Positions 8,630 through 16,651 of a DNA stretch of 22,403 nucleotides are shown here, piece by piece. A program made the position numbers and the translations under genes. Origin of the DNA: JBCCDY01 sp039030555 (GTDB taxonomy: Bacteria; Bacteroidota; Bacteroidia; Cytophagales; Cyclobacteriaceae); NCBI GenBank assembly GCA_039030555.1, contig JBCCDY010000037.1, forward strand, positions 1-22,403. Direction: 5' to 3'. Position 1 is the first letter of the stretch. Every line of letters starts with the position of its first letter. The notes under the pieces are model-generated. The model was not told the DNA's origin. It did not search any database and saw nothing but the letters and a program-made list of their open reading frames with translations.

Positions 8630-11600
8630 ATGATAAGAATTCTACTCTTAATTGCTGTTTTATACTTCCTTAATACTCAAACAGTATTATCTCAAACATC
8701 AGGTACCAGAAGCTCTGTTACGTTAACAGCTACTAGTAGTAATCCGTTTATAACAATTTCTAGGAATGACATTTGGCAATTCGATGATGTAGAAATGGTG
8801 TCTTCTGCAGCATCGAACATCTCTGCGAGTTCCAGTCTTTCTTCCGTGGTGTCAGGGTCCAATAGAAAAATATATGGCTCAATAACAATTACAGCAGATT
8901 GGGGGCAACCAGGAACCTATGACGCTAATCTGATCTTTGAAATAGAAGAAGAGCTTAATTGCTCAACAGATTGGGCTGAATGTGCTAATTCCCAAGATGA
9001 TTGTGAGAACTCCGGTGGGTGCTCTACTTATTATTCTGAGATAGGTACAAGAAGTATAACCATACAACCAAATATTATTAACATATCACCTTTATGGTCC
9101 GAAAACTGGAGTAATGGCAGTAGAGTTTGGAGACAAGATAATATCGGGGCTTTTACCTTTAATTTTAGTACCAGCCCAAGCAGTTCTGTTGCCATTAGTA
9201 GTTATAATTTTAGACTATTGAATAGTTCTAACGTAGTCTTAAGAAGTCAAAATAGTCCTTCAAAAGTATTCAATGTGAACGTTGGAAGCCTGGACCTTTG
9301 TCCGGCAAACACATACAGGGTAAGCGTAACGTTGAATAGTTCTGCAAACATTACTCCTATAACATTTACCAGAAGCTTTACGCTATCCAATGGGGCTAGT
9401 GCGTCTTTTTCCGAGTCGTGGTCTGGCAATCCTGATGAGTGGAGGGAAAACAATACGTTGACACTATCATTTAACTATGGCAATGGCATTAGTTTTACCA
9501 ACTATCTTTGGAAACTATACAAACTAGATGGGGGCAGCCAGGTTTTTATTAAAAATCTAGCCACAGCCTCAGGAAATTCAATAGATGTTAATGTTGGAGA
9601 TGAAGGGCTTGTGCCAGAGAGCAGTTATCGTATTCGAGTTGAACCGAATTTTACGAGTAATTGTGCAGGCTTGCCTTCAGGGTTTAATTTTAATTTCAAT
9701 CTTGATTGCCCTTCTTCTGCTATAAATCAGCCCGAATTAAGTGTAACTGGAACAGACCTTGAAGAGATTGGGGATACTGAATTCACCACCTATTTCGTCA
9801 GTGAAGATAACAATACCGTAAATGTATCCTTATCAAATCTATCTGGTATATCACAATACTATGAGTGGACAAGTTCTAGCTTTTCCCCGAATGAAGCTGG
9901 AGCTATCACCGTAAGCCCACCTATAAACGGAAGTACAACTTATCCTTCTACTCAAAACTTTACGCTGACTTTTAATGAAATTGGTCGTTATACACTACGT
10001 CCATCCAGGAAAGCTAGTACACCTGGAAATTCCTGTTATGCGTTGCCGGATCCTATAATTATTAACTACGGTGGACGTGATCGTAATTTTGAAGAACGCT
10101 GTACGGTTGAACTGCCAGGAGATTTGCCCGATCTCGTTCGTGAGCAGATTATTGCAGAAGGCGGCGATCCTGCAGATAGTCCTACTTTGGGGGATTTGGA
10201 GGATTCGGGAATACTGGCTCATTTTAGTTGGAAGGTTAGTAGTGAAACTTCTGTAATTATAGGACCAGGTATTACATTGGTAGATGGGGCACAAATAACG
10301 ATAGAAAGCAGTGATCAGATTACAGAAGATGATCCTTTGGATCAGGAGTTCAATTATATCGAAACAATTTCTTTTGATGACTATGGTAATAGAATAACAC
10401 AAGCAAGACAATTCTTTGATCAGGAAGGAAAATTAGAGCAAAGTCAATATGTTTCTTTTGAAGATCAGTTGATATGGGCCTCTGCAGCACTCGAAGACCG
10501 CTATGATAGGACTGTTTTGAATACTATGGATGCCCCGGTAAAGTTTATCCGTGAAGAAGGTGAATGTGGGTTTATCGGAGCAATAGATTTTGATTATGTT
10601 CCTGACTTTGTCCAGTTCGATAGTAGTAATCCTTTGGATTTTATGGATGTAGATGCGAGTTCCCCCATTGCAGATACTCCTAAGACTTTAGGATGGTATT
10701 ACGGCGATCAGGAAATTCCGGCAGGATTAACATCAGAAGAACGCGAAGAACTGGAACAGATGCAAGAGCCGGCGGTTGCACAAACAAATTATCCTTATGC
10801 CCAAATGATATACGATGATGCTACAGGTGAATCTATCTCGACTACAATACCCGGTGATGCGTATAAAAAAGGCTCAGGACGAGAAGGTGAGACCAGGCAG
10901 CTTACTTTAATGGCTTCTGATGTTGTATTTGTAAATGACTATTTGAGTCAAAGGAGTGCATACATAAGCGATATGTCTACAACTTATAGAGAAAATAACT
11001 ACTTTAAACAACGTTCTGTAGATGCACAAGGCGATGTTTCAGAAACTATATACGATGAAGGACAAAATGCAATAATTTCGACTTATTACGGCGATGGAAG
11101 CACGGTAATACTTCAGTCTATGAATTTTTATGATGACCGGGGAAGGATGATAGCCAGTCGTACACCAAGAGGTGACATAAATCTTTATCGCTATGACTTT
11201 GAGGGCAGATTGATAGAAATGGAAGAAGCGGATGCAGGTATAACTAAATATAGATACAGAAAAGATGGACTTATCCGTTTTTCACAAAACTCCGAACAGG
11301 CGACTAATAATCGTTATTCATATACTAATTATGATGAATCTAGTCGATCCATAGAGTCCGGAGAGTACATTCCCAATTCTACTTCAGACGATTATGCTTT
11401 TGATGGTACAGGAATGCTTTCCAAACTGGAGGAAACTGGTGCTTTAGGTCATTTGCCCGAGTCTAACGGTAATAAAGTACATCGTATCTATACTTTTTAT
11501 GATAAAATCGATCCAAATTTACTTGTTTCCAGAAAACAGCGATTTACAAGGGGAGCTGTTTCTTACACTAAAAAAGAAAACGATATTACAACTTGGTATA

Positions 11601-14410
11601 GCTACGACAGCAGAGGAAGGTTAGAGTGGCTCATTCAGGATATAACCGGATTAGGAATCAAAACCATAGATTATGAATATGACGGCGCCGGGAATGTTCA
11701 GGTCATTGCTTATCAGCGGAGTAGCGCAGACGCTTACTATCACTATTATGAATATGATAAGAACCTAAGGCTTACGGATGTCTACAGTAGCACTATTGAG
11801 CCGGAATTCAATTTGAATCGCGAGATTCAAAATTTGGAAGATCTGACCTATGAAGCTAATTATTCCTATTATAAACATGGACCTTTAAAACGTATGGAGT
11901 TACCAGAAGTGTTACAAGGAATGGATTATCTCTACACATTAGACGGAGATCTTAAAGCAATGAACCACTCGGACCCGGATAATGATCCTGGCCTGGATGG
12001 AAGCAATGGATTCAGGCCAGATGTTTTCGGTTTTTCACTGGACTACCATATAGACGATTATAAAAGTAATCTAACTGGGGAAGAAAGCTTTACCACGACC
12101 GGTTATGAGGATCAGTATGGCGGAAACATTAAAGCTATGCGATGGCATAGCCCAGTAGATGGCAATGAAAAGAAAGCTTATGCCTATCAGTATGATACTA
12201 AAAATCAGATACAGACGGCAAATTTTGGATCATCTCTTGGTGCTGCAGGCAGTTACAGCTACGTACAAGCTGTAGATAGCCGATACCAGGTAAGCATACC
12301 AGACTATGATGACAATGGGAATATAGAAACCTTGAGCCGTAAAGGACGGATTGGTAATGAATTACACAACTTTCAATATGTGTATGAACCTGGAACGAAT
12401 CGCCTTGATAAAGTAACGGATAGTAATGGAACCACTATCATAGATTACGAGTACAACAGTTTAGGACAGTTAATTAGCCAGCAAGAAGACGAACGAAGTA
12501 TGTTCCTGGAATATGATGTAAGTGGAAAGTTGTTGTCCGTTTTTTCAGATGAAGTAAGGACAAGTCCAGTTATGCGCTTGGTTTATGATGATCGGGGTTT
12601 CAGATTAAATAAGACTAGTTATGATGAAACAGGGAATCCGTCCTTCAGAACCTGGTATGTTAGAGATTTTAATGGAACTATTTTAAGTGTTTACGTTGAA
12701 AATATGGCCGAAGGTGAACCTGCCATTCAATATGAACTACCAGTTTATGGAACTGACCGTATTGGAATTTATCGACCTTTACAACAGACGACACTTTATG
12801 AAATTAAAGATCATCTCGGAAACGTGAGGGCGGTTATTGGCGATGTTGATACGGATGTCCAAGTGGCTACTATGGAAAGCGAACTTCAATCAGAAGAGGA
12901 ACAGTTTTTTTATATCAATAACCGTATACCAACCGCAGAATTTATTAATCATACCCCCGATGGGACTCCGGGAGTAAGTTTGGCCAATGAAGTCGTAAGG
13001 TTGAATAATAGAAGGGATACCCCTGATAATGTAGGAAATGAAGGCGTAGGTGCGGGTCGATTATTGAGTGTCTATCCAGATGATGTTGTTACAGCTTCGG
13101 TTTATGTGAAATATGCTGATTTCGATGATAATAATGATAATATTTTACCTGGCTTGGCTGGTTACCTGGGGAGTCTTTTCGGTTTACCTTCTTTAGGGGA
13201 GGGGACGATAGCCATTTTTGATGTGGTTGAAAGCGCACAATTTTTGACCATGGCAGCTTGGGATGAGTATGATGAAAACCAACCGAGATCATTTTTGAAC
13301 TACCTGTTTTTTGATCAGAATCTTGGATTTGATTTTAGCGATGATAATAATTTTGGTTTTGTACAGGTGAGTGAAGCTGCTCAAATACCCACTGAGGATC
13401 CATTTAATCATGAGCATGAGAAATTAGAGTTGACTTTTACAGCCACAAAACCAGGCTTTCTATACTTGTATGTTTCGAATGAAAGCGATCAGGATATGGA
13501 CATTTATTTTGATGATTTCCAGGTGGAACATCAGTTCAATGACGTAGTAATAGCCAGTGATTACTATCCTTTCGGATTAGTAATGGATGGAAGAAAAATA
13601 CAAAGGGGGAATTATCGTTTTGGGTACCAGGGAGAGTTTTCAGAAAAGGATGAGGAGACCGACTGGAATAGTTTTGAAGCTAGGATGTATGACCCAACGA
13701 TTGGGAGATGGACGGTGCCTGATCCAGCAAGGCAGTTTTTGTCACCTTATAATGGGATGGGTAATAATCCAATTAATGGAATTGATCCTGATGGTAGATT
13801 TCTATGGTTTAAATCAAAGAAAGGGGCTGATCGGGCAGCCTCAAATATTAATAACATTTTTAAGAAAAAGTTTGATATTGATAATGCTGTTTCGGTTAAT
13901 ATGCATGAGGTGCAAGAAAGGTATACTGATGGTTTTTGGGATTGGATAACAGGGCAAAAAAGTGGAACCAGAACAGTTACTCAGTACAGAATAGAAGCTA
14001 ACGGAGAATGGGATATTTCAAGTTTGAGTTCTGAAAATCAGTTTGTCGCTCTTTCATTTTCAGATGTTTTAACGTCAAGTACAAGCATTCAAGGGGCTTT
14101 AGTAAACCCTAATATGCCTAATGGTAAGTTAGGGACTGTCGGAGATGTAAAAGGTTTTACATTTAACTCTAGATTCTTTGCAGTTCCAAATGATTTACCT
14201 GATTATGACCCAACTAGGACCAATTTTAATATTGGTTCTCAGATACTTCATGAAGTTTTATGGCATATCAGTCCTGCAGGAAATACACTGTATAATAATG
14301 GACAAAGTTCTAACTGGTTGTACCGAAAGACCGGTGGAAGGACGGGGCATGCACATCCACCAGGGTCTAATCAAAATCATAGGCTTCCAGTAAGGCAAAT
14401 AGATTTTTAG
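8630..14410 (+). CDS. RHS repeat-associated core protein with C-terminal putative toxin domain
   Basis: The 1926-residue protein starts with a signal peptide ending VLSQ (1-22). A Cys-rich stretch lies at about 108-135, followed by two related beta-sandwich domains (about 153-250 and 257-353; each has W-S/N-W...W..., then VNVG and Y-R-V/I) and a third Ig-like region. At about 535-565 there is a 'SSETSVIIGPGITLVDGA' segment resembling the surface-protein stack domains of Bacteroidota. From about 580 on, YD repeats dominate (FYDDRGRMIAS, YRYDFEGRLIEM, YEYDGAGNVQVI, YEYNSLGQLIS). The RHS core runs from DHLGNVRAV (about 1394) through YYPFG (about 1645) and GYQGEFSEKDEETDWNSFEA (1665-1684) to ARMYDPTIGRW, DPA and GNNPINGIDPDG (ending 1722). 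A jelly-roll-like insert of about 235 residues interrupts the core. The last 204 residues are a variable effector domain, described separately. The downstream gene starts 4 bp after the stop, in the usual immunity position. Confidence 0.92.
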   Translation: MIRILLLIAVLYFLNTQTVLSQTSGTRSSVTLTATSSNPFITISRNDIWQFDDVEMVSSAASNISASSSLSSVVSGSNRKIYGSITITADWGQPGTYDANLIFEIEEELNCSTDWAECANSQDDCENSGGCSTYYSEIGTRSITIQPNIINISPLWSENWSNGSRVWRQDNIGAFTFNFSTSPSSSVAISSYNFRLLNSSNVVLRSQNSPSKVFNVNVGSLDLCPANTYRVSVTLNSSANITPITFTRSFTLSNGASASFSESWSGNPDEWRENNTLTLSFNYGNGISFTNYLWKLYKLDGGSQVFIKNLATASGNSIDVNVGDEGLVPESSYRIRVEPNFTSNCAGLPSGFNFNFNLDCPSSAINQPELSVTGTDLEEIGDTEFTTYFVSEDNNTVNVSLSNLSGISQYYEWTSSSFSPNEAGAITVSPPINGSTTYPSTQNFTLTFNEIGRYTLRPSRKASTPGNSCYALPDPIIINYGGRDRNFEERCTVELPGDLPDLVREQIIAEGGDPADSPTLGDLEDSGILAHFSWKVSSETSVIIGPGITLVDGAQITIESSDQITEDDPLDQEFNYIETISFDDYGNRITQARQFFDQEGKLEQSQYVSFEDQLIWASAALEDRYDRTVLNTMDAPVKFIREEGECGFIGAIDFDYVPDFVQFDSSNPLDFMDVDASSPIADTPKTLGWYYGDQEIPAGLTSEEREELEQMQEPAVAQTNYPYAQMIYDDATGESISTTIPGDAYKKGSGREGETRQLTLMASDVVFVNDYLSQRSAYISDMSTTYRENNYFKQRSVDAQGDVSETIYDEGQNAIISTYYGDGSTVILQSMNFYDDRGRMIASRTPRGDINLYRYDFEGRLIEMEEADAGITKYRYRKDGLIRFSQNSEQATNNRYSYTNYDESSRSIESGEYIPNSTSDDYAFDGTGMLSKLEETGALGHLPESNGNKVHRIYTFYDKIDPNLLVSRKQRFTRGAVSYTKKENDITTWYSYDSRGRLEWLIQDITGLGIKTIDYEYDGAGNVQVIAYQRSSADAYYHYYEYDKNLRLTDVYSSTIEPEFNLNREIQNLEDLTYEANYSYYKHGPLKRMELPEVLQGMDYLYTLDGDLKAMNHSDPDNDPGLDGSNGFRPDVFGFSLDYHIDDYKSNLTGEESFTTTGYEDQYGGNIKAMRWHSPVDGNEKKAYAYQYDTKNQIQTANFGSSLGAAGSYSYVQAVDSRYQVSIPDYDDNGNIETLSRKGRIGNELHNFQYVYEPGTNRLDKVTDSNGTTIIDYEYNSLGQLISQQEDERSMFLEYDVSGKLLSVFSDEVRTSPVMRLVYDDRGFRLNKTSYDETGNPSFRTWYVRDFNGTILSVYVENMAEGEPAIQYELPVYGTDRIGIYRPLQQTTLYEIKDHLGNVRAVIGDVDTDVQVATMESELQSEEEQFFYINNRIPTAEFINHTPDGTPGVSLANEVVRLNNRRDTPDNVGNEGVGAGRLLSVYPDDVVTASVYVKYADFDDNNDNILPGLAGYLGSLFGLPSLGEGTIAIFDVVESAQFLTMAAWDEYDENQPRSFLNYLFFDQNLGFDFSDDNNFGFVQVSEAAQIPTEDPFNHEHEKLELTFTATKPGFLYLYVSNESDQDMDIYFDDFQVEHQFNDVVIASDYYPFGLVMDGRKIQRGNYRFGYQGEFSEKDEETDWNSFEARMYDPTIGRWTVPDPARQFLSPYNGMGNNPINGIDPDGRFLWFKSKKGADRAASNINNIFKKKFDIDNAVSVNMHEVQERYTDGFWDWITGQKSGTRTVTQYRIEANGEWDISSLSSENQFVALSFSDVLTSSTSIQGALVNPNMPNGKLGTVGDVKGFTFNSRFFAVPNDLPDYDPTRTNFNIGSQILHEVLWHISPAGNTLYNNGQSSNWLYRKTGGRTGHAHPPGSNQNHRLPVRQIDF
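13796..14407 (+). other. C-terminal effector domain of the RHS protein (putative metallopeptidase-like toxin)
   Basis: This covers residues 1723-1926, after the conserved IDPDG that normally marks the border between RHS core and polymorphic toxin domain. I do not recognise a named family. It contains HEVLWH (1874-1879), which is an HExxxH arrangement, and GHAHPPG (1906-1912), giving two or more further histidines that could bind a metal. HExxxH is known as the zinc site of dipeptidyl peptidase III (there HExxGH), but no other resemblance to that enzyme is visible, so a peptidase or other metal-dependent hydrolase is only an inference. The domain ends 10-15 residues after the last motif, with no trailing domain. 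Confidence 0.6.
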
Positions 14411-14414
14411 AATA

Positions 14415-14891
14415 ATGATTAGAAAGTGGTTGTTAACTATTATAATTTTTATAACTCTTACTCATATATCTAGTTATTTCATGCTATCTGATAGCAAAGC
14501 ACATTCCATTATTATTGAAAATCAAGATTTTTATATTCATGATACAATTTATGACAGCCTTTCATTAGTTTTTACACTATTTTCAGGGAATCAATATGTT
14601 TCATATGCTCTAACTCAAAAAGAAAAAAATATTTACAGTGATAGGTATGTAGATGAGGTAAGTTATTTTGAAATTAATGACCGTTTTGATTCCATATCCC
14701 ATTTCTTGAAGAGAGAAAGGTTTGTGACATATGTTCTAGAGTTCGATTTTTCGTTTATGCATTTTTCTCTGGAGGAATATGTAGAGAGATATAATTCTTT
14801 AGAACCTTATGTGGAAATATGGGAATCAGAATATGTATGGGTCTTGTTTCGTTGGATTAAAATAAGGCGTGAAAATAGGGGAATATCATAG
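14415..14891 (+). CDS. Small membrane-anchored protein, candidate immunity protein for the RHS toxin
   Basis: The 158-residue protein has one hydrophobic segment near its N-terminus (about residues 4-25) that serves as a signal anchor or signal peptide. The remainder is soluble, rich in aromatic and acidic residues, and unlike any family I know. Its start codon is 4 bp after the stop of the toxin-bearing RHS gene, exactly where polymorphic toxin systems place the cognate immunity gene. The membrane anchor would put the protein on the periplasmic side of the inner membrane, which fits a toxin acting in the envelope. The gene is visibly more AT-rich than the RHS core upstream, as is usual for exchanged toxin/immunity cassettes. 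The immunity role rests on position only. Confidence 0.65.
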   Translation: MIRKWLLTIIIFITLTHISSYFMLSDSKAHSIIIENQDFYIHDTIYDSLSLVFTLFSGNQYVSYALTQKEKNIYSDRYVDEVSYFEINDRFDSISHFLKRERFVTYVLEFDFSFMHFSLEEYVERYNSLEPYVEIWESEYVWVLFRWIKIRRENRGIS

Positions 14892-15158
14892 TTTTCAACA
14901 AAGGATAACTAATAATACAAAATATGAATAGATAACTTATAAGGAGAAGGACTAACATAAGAGTAAACAACCATAGAAAAGTAGTGTAAGTTAACCCTAT
15001 CAAGAAATTCTTTTTGATTTAGGCATAATATTAAAAATAGAGCTAGAGTTTTCTGTCGTTTTTTATGTGATACTGGACAATTATAATACTGATAAAATGA
15101 TACAAATCAATCAACATTCTAATACTTAGTGATAGAATGAACAATTCCTGATTTCGTT
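14892..15158. other. AT-rich intergenic region after the toxin cluster
   Basis: These 267 bp carry no open frame of note and no convincing hairpin terminator. The gap is much larger than those inside the upstream cluster, so it probably ends that transcription unit and contains the promoter of the next gene, although I cannot point to boxes. Confidence 0.4.
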
Positions 15159-16616
15159 ATGATCAGATATGTGTTTTTTTTGTTTCTGTTTTTTTCCATT
15201 TCCATATCGTATGGACAACTGGATTCATTGGTTCAAAAAGTGGATTCTTTAAAGGATACTCATAATCATATTCGCTCTATTTATGGAGATAGCATTGGTA
15301 TTTTAAGTCAAAAAGACTCTTTGCTTGATGAAGTAAGATCACCTTTAAGGACTTTCTCAGATTATTCAGGTTCCTTACAAAAATATGCCTTGGATACTGT
15401 CCAGAGTATTATTCAGACTCCTCAAAAGTTTATAGACCAATCAAAAGATTCTCTTTTGTTGATAACCAATAAGGTTAACAATAAAGTATCCAGTGGCATG
15501 GACTCACTCATCAATAAACTTCCCAAGTCAAAGAATACCTTACCGGAAGCCAAGATGATAGAAAAAAAACTGGACAGACTTAATGCTGGAAAAACATTGC
15601 CCGGTTTGGATGGAAATAATGAAGAAATTCTTTTGCCTTCCACTCCAGGTAATTCAACAATTAGTCCAAATGAGAACACCATTTTATTTGAGGATAACGA
15701 ATTTCAGAATGTACTTTCAATAGATGAAAATATTTCTAATATCGGTATAAGTGAGGATATTGATAAATACTCTAATCAACTGGAGGAACTTGACAGTAAA
15801 GAGAAATTAGAAGGTAAAGCTGAGAACGAGTTGAATGACAAAGTTTCAGAATATATAGAAACGGAGGGATCAATGGATAACTCAATGCCTGTTAAGGACT
15901 ATCAAGCTATACTAAACGGGTATCAATCTAAGGGCATAGACGCCAAATCTCAGACTAAAGAGGGAATTCAAAGAAAAATAAAAGGAATCACCGATAAATT
16001 TGAAGATAAAGACCTTTCTAGATACCAAAAAAGGCTGAATGAGGCGAATTCTAAGCTGAAGAAGTATAAAAAGAAGCATGATATAGTAAAGCAGGAAAAC
16101 GGTCAGAAGATAAGAAGTTCAGAAAGTAAAAGCTTGAGAGAACGGCTTTTTTGGGGAATGAATTTTGAAGTGCATCGTGGGGATCCGGTGGGTATAGATT
16201 TTTCTCCTCAGGTATCTTATCAAATATCAAGAAAACTATTTTTAGGGAGCGGTATAACTTATCAGTTAAGTTTTACTACTTCTGATGAAAGTTTTATTTC
16301 AAATGAAAATGAAACTTATGGTTATCGAGTGTTCAGCAACTATCTTTTGTTTAAAGGGCTCTCCGGGTATGTAGAATTTGAAAGTATGCAAAGAGGTGGG
16401 CTGGGTAATGCGCTAAAAGAAAGTTGGCAGGGAAGCTTTCTTATAGGTTTGCAAAAAAAGATTAATGTTTCAGGAAGATTATCAGCTAATGTTCAGGGCC
16501 TCTACAACATTTTACACAATGGACAAAATATACATCAAAGCCCATTTGTTTTTCGTTTCGGTTTAGAGATACGTCCTAAATCTAAAGCTTTAAGGCGAAC
16601 TAAAAATGAACCTTAA
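15159..16616 (+). CDS. Secreted coiled-coil protein with C-terminal outer-membrane barrel-like domain
   Basis: The 485-residue protein opens with a signal peptide ending SYGQ (about 1-20). Residues about 21-325 are polar and helix-forming, with many Lys, Glu, Ser and Asp residues and heptad-like stretches (SLVQKVDSLKD, then a later KKL/KKYKKKHDI region), consistent with an extended coiled coil in the periplasm. From about residue 330 (WGMNFEVHRGDPVGIDFSPQ) the sequence becomes alternating beta strands such as 'LFLGSGITYQLSF', 'SFLIGLQKKIN', 'SANVQGLYNIL' and 'FVFRFGLEIRP', as in Bacteroidota outer-membrane barrel domains. Only about 6-8 strands fit, so it may be a small barrel or oligomeric. 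It lies 267 bp downstream of the immunity candidate on the same strand and probably has its own promoter. A role as an envelope anchor or export partner for the RHS proteins is possible but not shown. Confidence 0.7.
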   Translation: MIRYVFFLFLFFSISISYGQLDSLVQKVDSLKDTHNHIRSIYGDSIGILSQKDSLLDEVRSPLRTFSDYSGSLQKYALDTVQSIIQTPQKFIDQSKDSLLLITNKVNNKVSSGMDSLINKLPKSKNTLPEAKMIEKKLDRLNAGKTLPGLDGNNEEILLPSTPGNSTISPNENTILFEDNEFQNVLSIDENISNIGISEDIDKYSNQLEELDSKEKLEGKAENELNDKVSEYIETEGSMDNSMPVKDYQAILNGYQSKGIDAKSQTKEGIQRKIKGITDKFEDKDLSRYQKRLNEANSKLKKYKKKHDIVKQENGQKIRSSESKSLRERLFWGMNFEVHRGDPVGIDFSPQVSYQISRKLFLGSGITYQLSFTTSDESFISNENETYGYRVFSNYLLFKGLSGYVEFESMQRGGLGNALKESWQGSFLIGLQKKINVSGRLSANVQGLYNILHNGQNIHQSPFVFRFGLEIRPKSKALRRTKNEP

Positions 16617-16651
16617 TTCAAGAAGAAGTCGAGTGCTTTACAATAGAAGCT

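Noticed and set aside
8605..8630. The two RHS genes as one gene broken by a frameshift
   Set aside because: The second gene has its own start and a clean signal peptide ending VLSQ, and the first ends in a natural tail, so they are separate genes.
9995..10411. 138-codon open frame on the - strand within the RHS core gene
   Set aside because: Antisense to conserved RHS coding sequence, with unlikely composition; a shadow.
13587..13949. 120-codon open frame on the + strand inside the RHS core gene
   Set aside because: It lies wholly within the well-supported RHS frame, has no recognisable domain, and is a shadow frame.
3275..15170. Four genes starting with Met-Ile-Arg (3275, 8630, 14415, 15159), hinting at a shared start element
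   Set aside because: Codons differ and Lys/Arg plus hydrophobic residues are normal at the start of signal peptides; no common upstream sequence was seen.
16617..16651. Possible bidirectional terminator between convergent genes, with GAAGCTTC palindrome
   Set aside because: The palindrome has no loop and no adjoining T-run; no stable hairpin can be drawn.
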